Source: Ophiura sarsii (lineage: Eukaryota; Echinodermata; Ophiuroidea; Amphilepidida; Ophiuridae). From it: a stretch of 64,000 nt of DNA. The notes below the pieces were generated by a model that was given only the letters and a program-made list of their open reading frames with translations, was not told the origin of the DNA and searched no databases. Positions 35,482 to 48,487 of the stretch are shown here, piece after piece (within the stretch, counting starts at the first letter, position 1; each line of letters opens with the position of its first letter). Position numbers and translations under genes: made by a program. The stretch covers positions 2,604,001-2,668,000 of the forward strand of contig CM069448.1 of assembly GCA_035610835.1 (NCBI GenBank), in the 5' to 3' direction.

Positions 35482-36126
35482 TTGGACGAGTTGCACACGT
35501 CTGAAGATGCCCGATCAATGCGTGCTTACTCATCTGGACCACCGGTACGACACAAGCCACCCAGGAGAGCACCCTCCAAGCTCATCAGACCGAGTCGATT
35601 CGCCAAATCATGTCCACTATGCAAGCAGGTTGGACGTACGGACTCCAACCATTACCTCAGCGAGTGTAAACACCTGCCTGAACATGACAGAAAGTACATA
35701 GCACGTGCCAGACAAGTTGCGAATATTTTCGATGACGACGATGAAGAGTCCTGCGCAGATCTGTCATGCGCATTTGTTGAAGATGACACAGAGCCTCCAG
35801 TCAGTGTTCCCTCCCTCCGTATCCAGATACGTCAATCGCCTTACCTTGACACCTTTTATCGGCACCTTAACGTCCGCGTCACCATCGACAGCGGTGCCAC
35901 ATGTAATCTGATACGTGAGTCAGCAGCTAAAACGCTAGGAGTGAGAATCAACAAGAGTTCACAATCTGCCCACCAAGCCGATGGATCCTCTCCCCTGATC
36001 ATTAAAGGAGATACATCTTTCACAGTTACACGGGATGGCCACCAGTTTTGTTTTGATGGTTTGGTAGTTGAGAAGCTCGATGTTGACATACTCGGTGGTC
36101 TCCATTCATGGAAGCGAATGACATAG
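35482..36126 (+). pseudogene. LTR retrotransposon zinc knuckle and aspartic protease
   Basis: [19 protein letters not shown] gives a C-x2-C-x9-H-x4-C knuckle. About 100 residues on, TIDSGATCNLI is the aspartic protease active site. The frame ends early at 36126, while a shifted frame (36108-36356) carries on with homologous-looking sequence. Confidence 0.75.
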
Positions 36127-36689
36127 CCATTCGTCCAGCAAAACATCAAGTCATATTAAACAATGGCACGTATTATCCGTATGGGGCAAAAGAATCATCT
36201 GATCATCATGCCGTACGCCGTGCACTTACTACGGGCCCCTCCTCAGATGACAACATTATGGCCAGGCGAATACATCGAAGTAGACCTTCCAGCTACTATC
36301 GCCGACCAAGACTCAGACTTCGCGCTCGAACCACGTACAGACACGAGCATCACTAAGACACACAGTCCTGTATGGCCCCCTCCATGTCTCGTCCGTAGCA
36401 TATCCGGAAAGGTCAGAATCCCTAACCTCACACACCTGAGCCACTCGTCCTTAAGCGCCAAGAACAATTTGGTCAGGTTTGCCAGATATTCGCACCCCCG
36501 TCTAACGCAGAGCAATCAGAATGTCAAATATCAGCCATTACTAGCCGCAATGCTAAGGTTCTACCGACAACTGTATTCTCCACCGCTGTAAAGGTTGATC
36601 CAGATAATACGCTTCCGACTAGCACACAGGATAAATTCCGTGCACTCCACGTTGAGTATGATGAGATATTCAACCCAACCTTTCCGGGT

Positions 36690-37240
36690 TATAACGGTAA
36701 CGCCGGCCCATTTCAAGCAGTAGTTAATATGGGCCCAGTGCAACCTCCGCAACGCAAGGGCCGCTTTCACAGTATGCTACAGATAAACTTCAGGAACTGC
36801 AACGCACATTTGATGACCTCGAAAAACTTGGAGTTTTTGCGCGTCCTGAAGATGTAGGAGTGAACGTTGAATATCTGAATCCCTCATTCCTGATCAAAAA
36901 GCCTAGTGGTGGCTTTCGACTAGTCACTGCGTTCGCCGACGTAGGCAGATACAGCAAACCTCAGCCATCACTCATGCCTGATGTCAATTCTACGTTGCGT
37001 TCAATTGCAAAGTGGAAGTTCCTTATTGCCACAGATCTCACAAGTGCCTTCTATCAGATCCCACTGTCTCGCGAGTCCATGAAATACTGTGGTGTTGCTA
37101 CACCTTTCCGAGGTATCCGTGTTTATATACGATCAGCGATGGGTATGCCCGGTTCGGAGACAGCGCTTGAAGAACTCATGTGTCGCGTCCTTGGTGACCT
37201 TCTGGAGAAAGGTGTCGTGACCCGTCGCTCATTCTTTGCT
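36690..37240 (+). pseudogene. LTR retrotransposon reverse transcriptase, truncated
   Basis: [32 protein letters not shown] and [19 protein letters not shown] are RT motifs up to the region before the catalytic D-D box. The expected ADD motif and RNase H are absent: the sequence jumps near 37205-37240 to material leading into integrase, so about 1-1.5 kb has probably been deleted. Upstream of 36860 the same protein continues in broken frames. Confidence 0.75.
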
Positions 37241-37319
37241 CTCGAGATGGATAAGGCAATAGAACAAGTTACATTTAGTTGCCATCATTGCGCATCCTTG
37301 CGCACTACACCACACATGA

Positions 37320-38200
37320 AGATCCCAGTCAACAGGTGACCCTCCAGAAACAATTGGCGCTTTATTTGCAACTGACGTCATTCGACGTAACCGCCAGTTC
37401 ATTCTACTATTGCGGGAAAACGTCACATCACTTACAGCCACATGTTTTGTCGAGAATGAACGTCATGATTCACTCCGCGAAGCCTTAATTCGCTTGTGTA
37501 TCAACCTGAGACCCCTTGATGGTCCACCAGCAGTGATACGCACTGATCCTGCTCCCGGGTTTACCCGTCTCCGACATGATGAACTGCTCAAACAACACCA
37601 TTTGAGTATTGAGATTGGACGCATCAAGAATCCAAACAAAAATCCTATCGCCGAAAAAGCAGTTCGCGAATTGGAAGATGAGCTGTTACGTCAACAACCC
37701 ATGGGAGGTCCGGTCTCATCATTAGTTCTCTCCATCGCAACAGCAAGCTTAAACTCGCGCATCCGGTCACGCGGACTCTCCTCTCGTGAAATGTGGTCAC
37801 AGCGGGACCAGTTTACAAATGAGCAGATTCCGTTCTCGGACATACAAATGATCCAGACACAACATAAGCTTCGCTCTTCTAACCATCCCCATAGTGAAAA
37901 GTCAAAGGCACCTTTAAGCTCGGTTGCCCCTTCAGCGCATGTTGATGTCGGAGATATTGTTTATCTCTACTCTGATCGCAGTAAGCTTCACGCGAGACAA
38001 CGGTACTTGGTGACATCTATTGACCAAGACTGGTGTAACATTCGCAAGTTTACAGGCTCCCAGTTGAGAAGTATGTCATACCGTGTCAAGCGATCCGAGT
38101 GCTTCAAAGTTCCAAGTTCATGGGAACATAGCTCTTCATCCCCAAACAGACTCAGAGTTAGATCCCACATCTGGAAGTTTAACCTGTTTGCAAGTACTGT
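37320..38200 (+). pseudogene. LTR retrotransposon integrase, partial
   Basis: The core shows ATDVIRR, RTDPAPGF 56 residues later, and after exactly 35 residues the E of IAEKAVRELEDE: a textbook D,D-35-E catalytic triad. A basic C-terminal domain (DVGDIVYLYSDRSKLHARQR) follows. The N-terminal HHCC region is largely lost through the RT-IN deletion. Confidence 0.8.
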
Positions 38201-38733
38201 TTGCCTACGGAACCCCTTTTGTTTGGCTCCTTTGACTTGTATTAGATTAGTAACTTTCATATAGTTATTGTGATGTTATGATAACTACTGTGTTTATCAT
38301 CAACTACCTATGTTGCCTTCTCCTATAAATGTACAGTTTAAAGTGTTTAAGGGGGATGTGCACCTTCGTATAGCGTCCGTAAAACTGCCGTAACTTCTTC
38401 ATTATTCATTTAATCTAGATAAAAGTATACATTTTTTTGAAGGAAAGGGTTCAATGAATCCAACTATGATCATGAAATTGACCATTTTGAAGAAAATTAT
38501 AAAAAACACGTTTTTTGACCCATTTTAGGTTTGGAAAAGATAACTCAAAATATATTTTGTTAAATTTTGTCATACTAGTTTTATTATATTCCTCATACAA
38601 TTCCCTAGGAATCGTTTTTTTTTTTTTTAAATATTTATTATTTTTTTAATTAGAGACCAAAAAGTGCTAAAATACGTGATTTTTAACCTCCAAAATCGTG
38701 AAAATCACCATTTTTGGTAAAAAATCACATTTT

Positions 38734-39311
38734 CAGTGGCGTATCTGTGGTCTTTTTCTGGGGGGGGGGGGAGGGTATTTTTTCCCGGTGAACACCAGTT
38801 CGACCCTATTAAGTACAAAAATTGCGCAGCTGGGTTGTTTATTCCAGCGAATTACGTTGCATCCTGTAGTTGTAGCGCGCGATTTTAACAGCATATCGGG
38901 CTTCTATAATGATATTCCTGGACAAATTTGCTATTTCTATACTATATACATTGCCCATCATCAAACCGGGGGGCAAAGTTGTCATTTAGATGGGAATTAA
39001 GTAAATCCCTTAGAATTTGTCTTTCCTTTTCCATTTTATCTTCCTCATCTCCCCTTTCCTTTCCTTTCTTTTCCCTTTTCCTTCCCTCTTTCTCTTCCTC
39101 TCTTTCCTTTCTTTCCCTTTCCTTCCCCTTTTTCCTTCCCCTTTTTCCTTTCCTTTTTCCTTTCCTTTCCCTTTTTCTCTTCCTCTCTTCCCTCTCTTCT
39201 TCCCTTCTTTGATTTTTTTTAGCCCGGTAGTTTGAGCTGGCCTTCCCGGTCAAAGCCGTCTGGGGGAAATCTGCCCCCCCCCCCCCCTGACCCCCGGGAG
39301 ATACGCTACTG
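38734..39311. mobile_element. hAT-like foldback MITE with poly-G/C ends and pyrimidine tract
   Basis: CAGTGGCGTATCT at 38734 and AGATACGCTACTG ending at 39311 are inverted, with G11 and C13 runs just inside, a layout known for hAT-like MITEs. The flanks CACATTTT and CTTATATT agree only in part, so the 8-bp target duplication is unproven. It interrupts an older repeat (38357-38733 with 39312-39410). Confidence 0.65.
39017..39212 (+). repeat. Pyrimidine-only tract of about 195 bp
   Basis: Almost every base is T or C (TTTCCTTTTTCC, CCTTCCC words). The frames here, rich in S, F, L and P, or K, R and E on the minus strand, are artefacts. Such tracts can form triplex DNA. Confidence 0.85.
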
Positions 39312-39317
39312 CTTATA

Positions 39318-39410
39318 TTTCACTGTACAGACGAATACGGCGGGATTTTGAGGTCGGCCATGTTTAAGTGACGTCATTGTGATTGTGACGTCATGCGTGG
39401 GATGTTTAGA
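39318..39410 (+). repeat. Repeat fragment matching 63313-63395
   Basis: TTCACTGTACAG, GAATACGGCGGGATTTT, GTCGGCCATGTTTA and TGACGTCATGCGTGGGATG occur in both with over 90% identity by eye. TGACGTCA is a CREB/ATF site word, repeated here. Confidence 0.8.
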
Positions 39411-39559
39411 GGATTCTTCATCTTCATCTAACGTTTACATATATATTTATATTGTTTCAGATTGTGTTCATTGTTGATGTTAATAAAGACAACAAAAGAC
39501 AACAAATAGATATATATAACTCTTATTTATGAACACGGCTTTACAGAACTGTTTACACG

Positions 39560-39990
39560 ATGCCTGCTGTACATTGCCCGATCGCCAACTGTGACTACAT
39601 CACCGAAGACCTGGATCCAGCTATTGTGGCTGCACTCATCACCGCCCACAGTGCTATACACAACCATGGACATGCAGCTGCCAAGGTTGAAAAGGTCAAA
39701 AGACCCACAATCGTCGCTGCTGGACAGAACACGTTGATGCAACTAAGATCACCGGCCGCGACAAAGTAGTGCAACTGCTAGAATGTTGTGATGAACCTTT
39801 GCGCAAGGACTTAACACGATCAATAGGCGGAAGCCGCTCAAGCAAGGGTGTTGAAGAGGTCATGGTAGCCATAAAGAAACTTGCGGTGCGTGATGAGAAC
39901 ACTATGGTTGCCAGGGTGACACCCTCACACTCCCCCTCTCCGCGCTCCCGTGGAGCTGCGCACTCGGTGACTACCCCTCATGTTTATGAA
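39560..39990 (+). pseudogene. Fragment of a second LTR retrotransposon gag
   Basis: The frame begins MPAVHCPIANCDYITEDLD, with a C-x4-C and a downstream H-x3-H that could be a zinc finger, then AAKVEKVKRPTIVAAG. After a small deletion and frameshift near 39725 it resumes as ATKITGRDKVVQLLECCDEP, RKDLTRSIGG and KKLAVRDENTMVARV. I recognise this as a Gag type of Gypsy-like elements in marine invertebrates. The rest of the element is absent. Confidence 0.55.
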
Positions 39991-39994
39991 ATAA

Positions 39995-42830
39995 AAACAT
40001 TTTTCAGGTTCTCATTTGTCGCATATATAGGCCTATTCTTTAGACCACGATTTGAAGGCCTATACTAATAGAAATAAATAATGTATACGTTCAAGTTTAT
40101 TTCCAAATATAATGAGGTCAAATATTAAACGCAGTACGAAGTATGCAGACTTTTTCATGATTATTACATTCAATATATATAGTTTCACCAGATTAACTCC
40201 GTTATAATTTAAATGATAGGGTTGAAAAGTAGAAGACTTCAGCTTTCCATCTAAGTGAATTTGGTAAGATACCAGACAGGTCTTAGACATCATTTTATGT
40301 GAGACAAAATTGATCTCAGAATTTGTGGGGAATTTGTATTCAATCTCCGATTCTGCAAAATGAGAAACGGTTACTGATTGGTGATCTAAACGTCAGTACA
40401 AATCGACGGTGGTAAATATTAACCAATCAGCATGAATTTAACAGAGCCGACAGATATGCTTATTAATATTGAACAAAGTCGAAAAAATCGGGATGAGGGC
40501 GTTTGAGTTACAATTGCGTGCATCAGGGAGAGAAGGACCATCTTCTTAAATCTTCCATTGATTGCGCTGTGAAACAAGAGAACTATTCTGCCCTACCATG
40601 CACAAGTGGTAGACTATGGACATGAAATACAGCGCCTCCAAGTGACAGCTTTCTAATCATCCATGACTGAATTTTCCAACCAGCAGTTAGGCCAATAATA
40701 AAATATTGATTGGTTGTCCTCGACATTCCTATCTTATCTTCTGTCAGTTCTAAAACCTCGTATACCTTATTCATAGTCAAATTACCCGCTCATGCTTAAC
40801 CGATGAACATACCCTGAGACGATATACCTGTATTGTGCAGGGCGCCGGATTGGACATACCGATTGAGCAGTGTACAATGAAAGCATTCATGTGTAGTGTG
40901 TGATTATGCTAAGTTGACGTGAGTTCAAACGCCAATTATTAGCCGTTGATAAAGCAGAGTGTCGATTGGGAAATGTGTTGAAATTCATTGTTGTTGTATT
41001 AGTGTGTTTCGTTATTGACATCATTGTTCACCGGCCTATGGTGAGCGTGTGAACTCACTAAAACTGTTTTAGATATGACCAAATATAAGGACTGACCGTG
41101 GACAACTAAATTATTTATATTTTGGGACTTACGGGAGCATTGATATTAGACGATTTATAGAATCAATTTCAATAAGTAAGCTATCAAAATATTCCTTGAT
41201 ATATAAATCATTATTATGAACGGAAATCATTCTCTGTAATGCACAAATTACAGAGAAATCTTGAAATGAAAGTTGCAAACATTTTTAATTTTTGTTGAAT
41301 TTTTTAATTTTTTGCGACACATTAATTTTCACTCATCTGTATCGATCTGTTATGTTGCAGGGGAATGGCATTTGGCTCTCATCTCATCCATAATAGGAGT
41401 TTGACTAATATTCATTACATCCATACCATTAAACAACAACTTTGATATGTCAATTTTCTAATATATTGACTCCCAATAGTTAGCTTTAAACAATTGACAT
41501 CAGAGCAAGCGACCATTGATGTTTAGCTGTGGTTCGATTCCTATTGTTCAGCTGGTCGCTAGTGGGCGCTGCATTTGATGTCCGTTATATGCTTGCGGTA
41601 GCACTTGTGCATGACAAAAGGGAGTAATGGACACTTTTTTCAAAATGGGTTTTTCTACACTAAATGATAGAAATAATATTGATACACAATTCTATCATAG
41701 CAGGAACCCTCAAAAATTCTTAATTAATGAGTAATTAGCATATCAAAAAGGAAGCATGTTCACTTTTTACTTTTTTGGTTGCGCTGTGAAACAGGACGAC
41801 TATTGGTTGTAATAAATTAATAGACGGCGTTTCTCAATTTTTAAATAATAAGAAAACATTTTCATAAAATGTAAAGGCTTGAAACTTTATTTTAAAACAA
41901 GGTCGAATCTCGTACTCCTAGAGGTTAAAAAGTTACGATTTTTTAACCATGAAAATCGTATGGTTTTTGACCATAATTGATCAAAAAGGCTATGCATAGT
42001 CATGTTTGCGCGGGCGGGATGTAGTATCCTCATGTTACCGGACACCGCGTATCGGACGATGATACCTGGCATCTGAAACCAGACACTTGAACTTATGACA
42101 TGATTGTCCGAGCCACGTGGACAGGCAGAACTCTATAGTGCGTGGTCAAGATAAGACGCTTACAATGGTTACTTAGAATAGAAATAAAGGATTACAAGTA
42201 ATTCTCTGAGTAGACTCCCATATTTATTTGTGTACATTTATTGCGAGAATAAGAATATTACACTGCCACATGAAATTCATATGAAGTTCACCCCATTCAA
42301 AAACTACAGCACTCTCATCTTGGTTAAATCGCTACCTTCGTTTTCACTTTACCATGTTTACGCCAATTAATAATACATCTACAAAGATTGAAAATATATG
42401 ATTAGCTTTGTGAATATGTCATGTCCATCAATTCAATGTTTTAATAATCATGTTTATGCACCAATTCAATAAAACAGCATACCCCTGTAATCTTAATATT
42501 TCAATAAGTACATTGTGACTTATCTCGTCTAAAATCTGAAAGCCCATATCCCTTGAAAATATATAAAGGATGAGATATTAAACCAAGGCAAACACATTAC
42601 AGGCATGGGAATTGATTTACATTAATAGGCTGAAAACTTGAGAAGGTGTTTTAAATTGGCTTTAAAAGGCCAAACATTACCTAAAACTAAAGAAATTACC
42701 ACATCTTTAAGAAAATTGCTCGAATTTAGACAATTCAAAATAACAATTGCCTGAATTCAGGCCACCATGGACATTATGATGCCTGATAGTTGAACATTCA
42801 ACATGATATCTGAATCCAATTACCTTCACT
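39995..42830. other. Unannotated interval
   Basis: No domain or splice-supported exon is seen. TTGCGCTGTGAAACA occurs at 40564 and 41776 in the same orientation, hinting at a dispersed repeat. A B-box-like GGTTCGATTCC at 41531 has no A-box. Confidence 0.45.
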
Positions 42831-42834
42831 TTTG

Positions 42835-44165
42835 ATCCCCTGGTTTGTAAAACCGAAGGGGATTTTGTCATCATGTCATGTCCGTGTTACTGTGGGGTGT
42901 GCTGGGGGCCGGGTGCCTTTTGGTTAGATTTTGCTAAGCCTTTTTGGTTAGCCTTTTTCTTGAATGCTGTAGCTATTGAACGGATGGACGAATTGACTTC
43001 AAACCTTCAGCGATAGGAAGGCCATGGTCAAAAACTGCTACTTTTTTGGGTCTGATTTGCATAGGTCATCTGAGGTCAAAGGTCATCCAGAGATCAAATC
43101 GTAAAAGTTGCCCGATTGACGACAAACTTGGAGAAAAGAAACATGAATGCCGGGTGAACATTTTTATGGGGTCTAACTTGCATAGGTCATCTGAGGTCAA
43201 AGGTCATCCAGGGGTCAAATCGTAAAAGTTATTCGATTGACTTGGAGAAAAGAAACATGAACACTGGGTGAACATGTCAAAAATAAATTAGAGGTCATCC
43301 GAGGTCAACGATCATTAGAGGTCATCCAAGGTCAAAGGTCAACAAGGGTTTAAATCGCGCCATGAACTCCGGGGGAACATGTCAAAAAAGACTTTGAGGT
43401 CATCCGAGGTCCTCAGAGGTCAAAGGTCATTCAGAGGTCAAATCGTAAAAGTTGCCCGATTGACGTCAAACTTGGCAGAAAAGAAACATGAACACCGGGG
43501 GAACATGTCTAAAATGAAATAAGAGGCCATCCGAGGTCAACGGTCATTAGAAGTCATCCAAGGTCAAAGGTCAACAAGGGGTTAAATCGTACATCATCTG
43601 ATGTCAAAGGTCATCCAGAGGTCAAATCGTAAAAGTTGCCCGATTGACGTCAAACTTGGAAAAAAGAAACAGGAACACCGGGTGAACATGTCTCGAATTA
43701 ATTAGAAGTCATCCGAGGTCAACGGTCATTAGAGGTCATCCAAGGTCAAATGTCAACAGGGATTAATTAGTGCAATGAACACCGGGGGAACATGTCAAAA
43801 AAATAATTTTAGGTCATCTGAGGTCAAAGGTCATCCAGAGGTCAAATCGTAAAAGTTGCCCGATTGACGTCAAACTTGGAGAACAGAAACATGAACCCCG
43901 GGGAACATGTCTAAAAATGAATTAGAGGTCATCGGAGGTCAACGGTCATTAGATGTAATCCAGGGTAAACAAGGGTTAAATTGTGCAATGAACACCGTAA
44001 AACATGTCAAAAAATATTAAGAGGTCATCTTAGGTCAAAGGTCATCCATAGGTCAAATCATTAAAGTTGCATAATTGACGTCAAACTTGGAGAAAAGAAA
44101 CACGAACACGGGGGGGGGGGGGGGGGGGGGTGGAACATGACCCATATGTGACCTTTGACCTCATT
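42835..44165 (+). repeat. Minisatellite of GAGGTCAAAGGTCATCC type
   Basis: Long units (about 120-220 bp) carry GTAAAAGTTGCCCGATTGAC, CAAACTTGGAGAAAAGAAAC and GAACACCGGGGGAACATGTC in a fixed order about six times, at 43106, 43225, 43448, 43632, 43851 and 44065. AGGTCAAAGGTCA is present about seven times. A G run of about 20 lies near the end (44110-44130). There is no coding potential. Confidence 0.85.
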
Positions 44166-44387
44166 AAGTGTTCTCCCAGCCAGGGGGGTTCGCAAGTCGT
44201 GACTTGCAGTATTTTTAAATTTTCTCATACACTTCAACACATGACATCAGCTATAACACCTAACCATACGCCACAATACTGCATTCCATTACAATATCAT
44301 TCATTATTCCACCCATAATACTCTGACACCAACTAAATATATTCACTAACAGGACCCAGTCAGGTTTTGTTCAAAATCTAAAACTAT

Positions 44388-44432
44388 AAACCCCGAGAAC
44401 CGCCAAAGCCTAGAACCGCCAAAGCCGAGAAC
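44388..44432 (+). repeat. GAGAACCGCCAAAGCC short tandem repeat
   Basis: About three copies of a 15-17-bp unit. CGTCTCAGGAGGACGGGGTTAA at 44472-44493 resembles the right end of the TTAA element near 63518-63540 and may be a solitary remnant. Confidence 0.6.
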
Positions 44433-44499
44433 CGCTCTAATGTTTGTACTTAGTTACATGTGTTACAAAAGCGTCTCAGGAGGACGGGGTTAAAGACAA

Positions 44500-47390
44500 A
44501 GATGGGTGATGGCCTGTGACCTTATAAAAGGATATGGATGACTGGGATGATGACTGGTATTATCATGGCATAGCGGTTGAACCCGATTCCCTAACGTTCG
44601 AAATGGATGTGTTAAAACTATATAGCAAAAACTATAAATGCTATTAACACCAAAGTTACAGGAAATGAAGTTCCCATCATTGCCAACAATACTGTCTGAG
44701 AAAAAGTTCACATTTATCTTTACTTTTAACAAAAACCCAAAATCTGTCTTAATTAAGCTTAATTAATGACCAAACTCGATGAAATTATTAAGTAATACTG
44801 TGTGTCCAAACCAGACTTGCATGGTATCAAATTAAAGGTAAAGATGTGCTTAAAAGAATGGTCTGAGCAGATAATTCAATATCCCTTTAGTATTTAAAAT
44901 ATCGTCCTCCAAACATTTAGTATGTTTAAAAAGAGAAAAAACCACACGTAACCACTATTTCATACAACTGTACACAGACTTAGCAACAGTCTATTAATAC
45001 TTGTGCAGCCATGCACGCAAACAATGGAAGGAATATTCAAGGACATGACAACGCTAAGGGATCAATGGTTTAAAATTCGCGCTGAAAGAAATTTGCCAGT
45101 GTGCAGTCAAGAGTTTAAGCATAATGCATGTATGTTACTTTAGGTGACCGTGTGCTGACATGCATGGGTGTACAAACAGGTATCGTGTTAAAGGCCTGCA
45201 CTAAGTCTAAATAATAATAAAAAGTTTAAATAGTCAAGGACATGAAAGGAAGTAGGCAGTAGCTGGTTGGATTAGCGTGTATGGATAATCAAGTATTGGC
45301 CAATCCGAAATCAGGTTTAATAAGAAATGTAACAATGCTGATAATCATACAAGGACACGAAATAGCACTTTAAAACAAAGCTGTTTTAATGATGTATGAT
45401 ACACATACTTAGGATTGAAATGTTCATTGTTGTACAACAATCAGGAGGCACTATATTTATAATTCAATATTTGGAACTTTATGCTCTGTTGCACTGTAGC
45501 AGCATGTACTCTGTTGATACATTAAACTCTGTAGCGATGACATCCATCGCCTGAGCCAAGATTGGTTTGTATGTCACTGATATGTAGATAGACATTGTAC
45601 CTGTAACCGCCATTATTAAAGGTAGATGTTCTGATTGCTGGCCCGATTTTCAAAACATGATGTTTTCTATTTTACATGAGAGGTCATCTTTCACATTGTA
45701 GCATTCCAAAGTTTGAGTTGCATAACTCCAATGCTTCTTATTTTAGAAGCACAGGGTAACAAGAAATTCGCCCATTTAGTAGTACATAAACTGGCTGGTG
45801 GTTAACCATCTTTGGCAGTAATTCACCACATTTTAGCCTATAATTTCTGGCCCCTAAGATTCTACAGACATAATGAGAAAAATATGGGGATTCTTCTGAT
45901 ATCAAAATATCTTGATGTGAAGAAAAAAAATCATAGCCAAAATAAAGTGATCAGAACATACACCTTTAAGTTTCACATACAATGTCTGCCCGGGCCTTCT
46001 ACAACAGCTCCTCTGTTAGTTTTATTTACATGTAAATGCCTGCACTGCGTTGTCCCTTGTGGTAGACCTCTGCTGTGTGAAGACCCGATTTCCTGGACAT
46101 CTGCAATGTTGGTCTAAATTATAAACCCAGTGCTCTGTCTCTCTGCTATTTGAAGTTGATGATTGTATATGAGATCCGGGGATTACGTTAAAGTCAGTGA
46201 CAGCATGATATACATGTAGGATCACTGAAATAATGTAGCACCTCCGGGTAACACCGCGGCTCCTCTGCAGCTGCTCATCTGTTGTTGTCTATACGTCTGT
46301 ACAGCATACATACCTCTCCTGCGGCATCAGTCTCCTGCGGCATCAGATCCCAGTCGCGATCTTGTATGTGGTTGTTCTTGGCATGTATGCCACTCGGTTG
46401 AAGATTACCTGCACAAGATTTCTGGTATGACATCCTAGCCACGAACCTCGACCACAAACCTCGTCTGTTGTTGGACAATATGTGTAGGTCATAAAAATGT
46501 ACCTGCATTTTAGGCCCGTTAGTTCTCTGCTCAGAGAATTATTGCCTGCTCGTGGTTCCTAGGCTAAATTCTATTTAACCAGTGCTTGTGTAACTGTGTC
46601 AGGCAGAAGTGCGAAATCAAGACATTGGACTTCAGATAGTTGGTGACTTTTACTCTAGACATCACAGTGTAACTACTCAATAAAAAAATCATTTTGTACA
46701 GGCAAATATTGGGCCAATCAACTTGCAATTAAATGACACACCTCTACTGACTGCTTTGTCTAAATGTTCATGACCTCAATTGACCCCAATTTTCAACTAA
46801 TTATTGTGAGCTAACTGGTCGTACGATTTTAAAACAAAGTCAGTCAAAATTAAGTTTAATATCTCCTCTTTATGATTATGCTACTCATATAGGTCGACTT
46901 TTTTTAGATTCAGTCGACTTTAAGCTCAAAATTGTGTATTTTAGATGTTGAAAATGAACCCTCACTATACTCTCCACCATGGCTGTTAGTATTGATCCAC
47001 TCAAGTGTCTATTCAAAACCCAATTAGCACCTATTGATGGAGGGATTAAGAGCATGGTCGTAAAATTGATTTGACTTCACCGCTGCTGTGAGGTCAAGAT
47101 TGGTTGACCTTCTGTTCACTATTTTAAAAATTATAACAACATTTATTTTAATATTTTAATAATTGTGATGACTCTAAAATGTTTATTCTTGTGAATTAAA
47201 TATGCCCATAAATAATCATTTTTTACTTTATACTTGTACAAGTAATGAACATTTTGTTGCTGTATTTAAATTGTAAAGTATTGACTATTGGTGTACGAGC
47301 CTAGTAGATTTTTTTACTGATAGTATACTGACTAGTTATCAACAAGCATGAATTGGTAACAGTGACTCTTTTCAGACAAGGCAACAATCG
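44500..47390. other. Unannotated interval
   Basis: No recognisable exon, domain or repeat is seen in this 2.9 kb. Short frames on both strands lack family resemblance. Confidence 0.45.
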
Positions 47391-47395
47391 CCTAC

Positions 47396-48064
47396 TATCT
47401 CAGTTCAATTTCCATGAGGAAGGTATTTGTACGCTGGCCTATGTTAAGTATTACTCTGGAGTCATCGTATAAGTCGAGCATCTCAGTTCAATTTCCATAA
47501 GTAAGGTAGTTGTACGCTGTCCTATGTCAAGTATTACTCTGGAGTCATCGTATAAGTCAAGAATCTCAGTTCAGTTTTCATGAGGAAGGTAGTTGTACGC
47601 TGTCCTATGTCAAGTATTACTCTGGAGTCATCGTATAAGTCAAGAATCTCAGTTCAGTTTTCATGAGGAAGGTATGTGTACGCTGGCCTATGTCAAGTAT
47701 TACTCTGGAGTCATCGTATAAGTCAAGAATCTCAGTTCAATTTTCATGAGGAAGGTATTTGTACGCTGGCCTATGTCAAGTATTACTCTGGAGTCATCGT
47801 ATAAGTCGAGAATCTCAGTTCAATTTCCATGAGGAAGGTATTTGTACGCTGCCCTATGTCAAGTATTACTCTGGAGTCATCGTATAAGTCGAGAATCTCA
47901 GTTCAATTTCCATGAGGACGGTATTTGTACGCTGGCCTATGTCAAGTATTACTCTGAAGTCATCGTATAAGTCGAGAATCTCAGTTCAATTTCCATGAGG
48001 AAGGTATTTGTACGCTGGCCTATGTCAAGTATTACTCTGGAGTCATCGTATAAGTCGAGAGTAA
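47396..48064 (+). repeat. 83-bp tandem repeat, eight copies
   Basis: CAGTTCAATTTCCATGAGGA and AGTATTACTCTGGAGTCATC recur at an exact 83-bp period (47401, 47484, 47567, 47650 and on). Copies differ by one to six bases. It is a recently expanded minisatellite. Confidence 0.95.
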
Positions 48065-48487
48065 AAGTCACTTTTACTGTGGAGCCAAGCGTATTTCTTA
48101 GCAACTTCACCTTAAAGATTTCCTGTATTCTTTAGTTTCACCCCTTTACACCAACATTCATTTGACATGTCTTATGATAATGCTGTTGACTCGCAATCAT
48201 TTTGTACTCTTTCTAGTGAAAACAATTAGTTAATCATCTTTTAGTATAGTGCTGTAAACGAGCATTTATTATTTCATATGATACTAAAACAGATTACATA
48301 ATCACCAGAAGTTACAGATAGAAAATTAATTAAAAGATTAACAGCTACTTAGTATAACCACGAACGTTTTCGTCTCAGTCGTCCTTGCCTTGAACTTCAA
48401 AACTATTGTTCTTACGATGTTGTTTAAGTATATAAATAAGGACATCAATCAGTATGGTAACGTTAAAAAGGTCTCTACCTCACATTA

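Larger units (their letters stand above)
34791..38270 (+). mobile_element. Decayed Ty3/Gypsy-like LTR retrotransposon
   Basis: Gag, zinc knuckle, protease, reverse transcriptase and integrase follow in the Ty3/Gypsy order on the plus strand, in several frames. A purine tract AAGGGGGATGT at 38349-38359 sits where the 3' polypurine tract would be, but I cannot find a matching pair of LTRs. The C-terminal half of RT and all of RNase H are missing. Frameshifts break gag near 35030, gag-protease near 35465 and the protease end near 36095. The copy is dead. Confidence 0.8.

Noticed and set aside
38928..39253. Frames rich in Ser/Phe/Leu or Lys/Arg/Glu
   Set aside because: They read through a pyrimidine-only tract; composition explains them.
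38357..39540. 3' LTR of the Gypsy-like element
   Set aside because: The sequence after the purine tract has no counterpart before gag, and its first part resembles an unrelated repeat at 8.5 kb.
41500..41560. Possible tRNA (B-box GGTTCGATTCC)
   Set aside because: There is no A-box at the required distance and no cloverleaf can be drawn.
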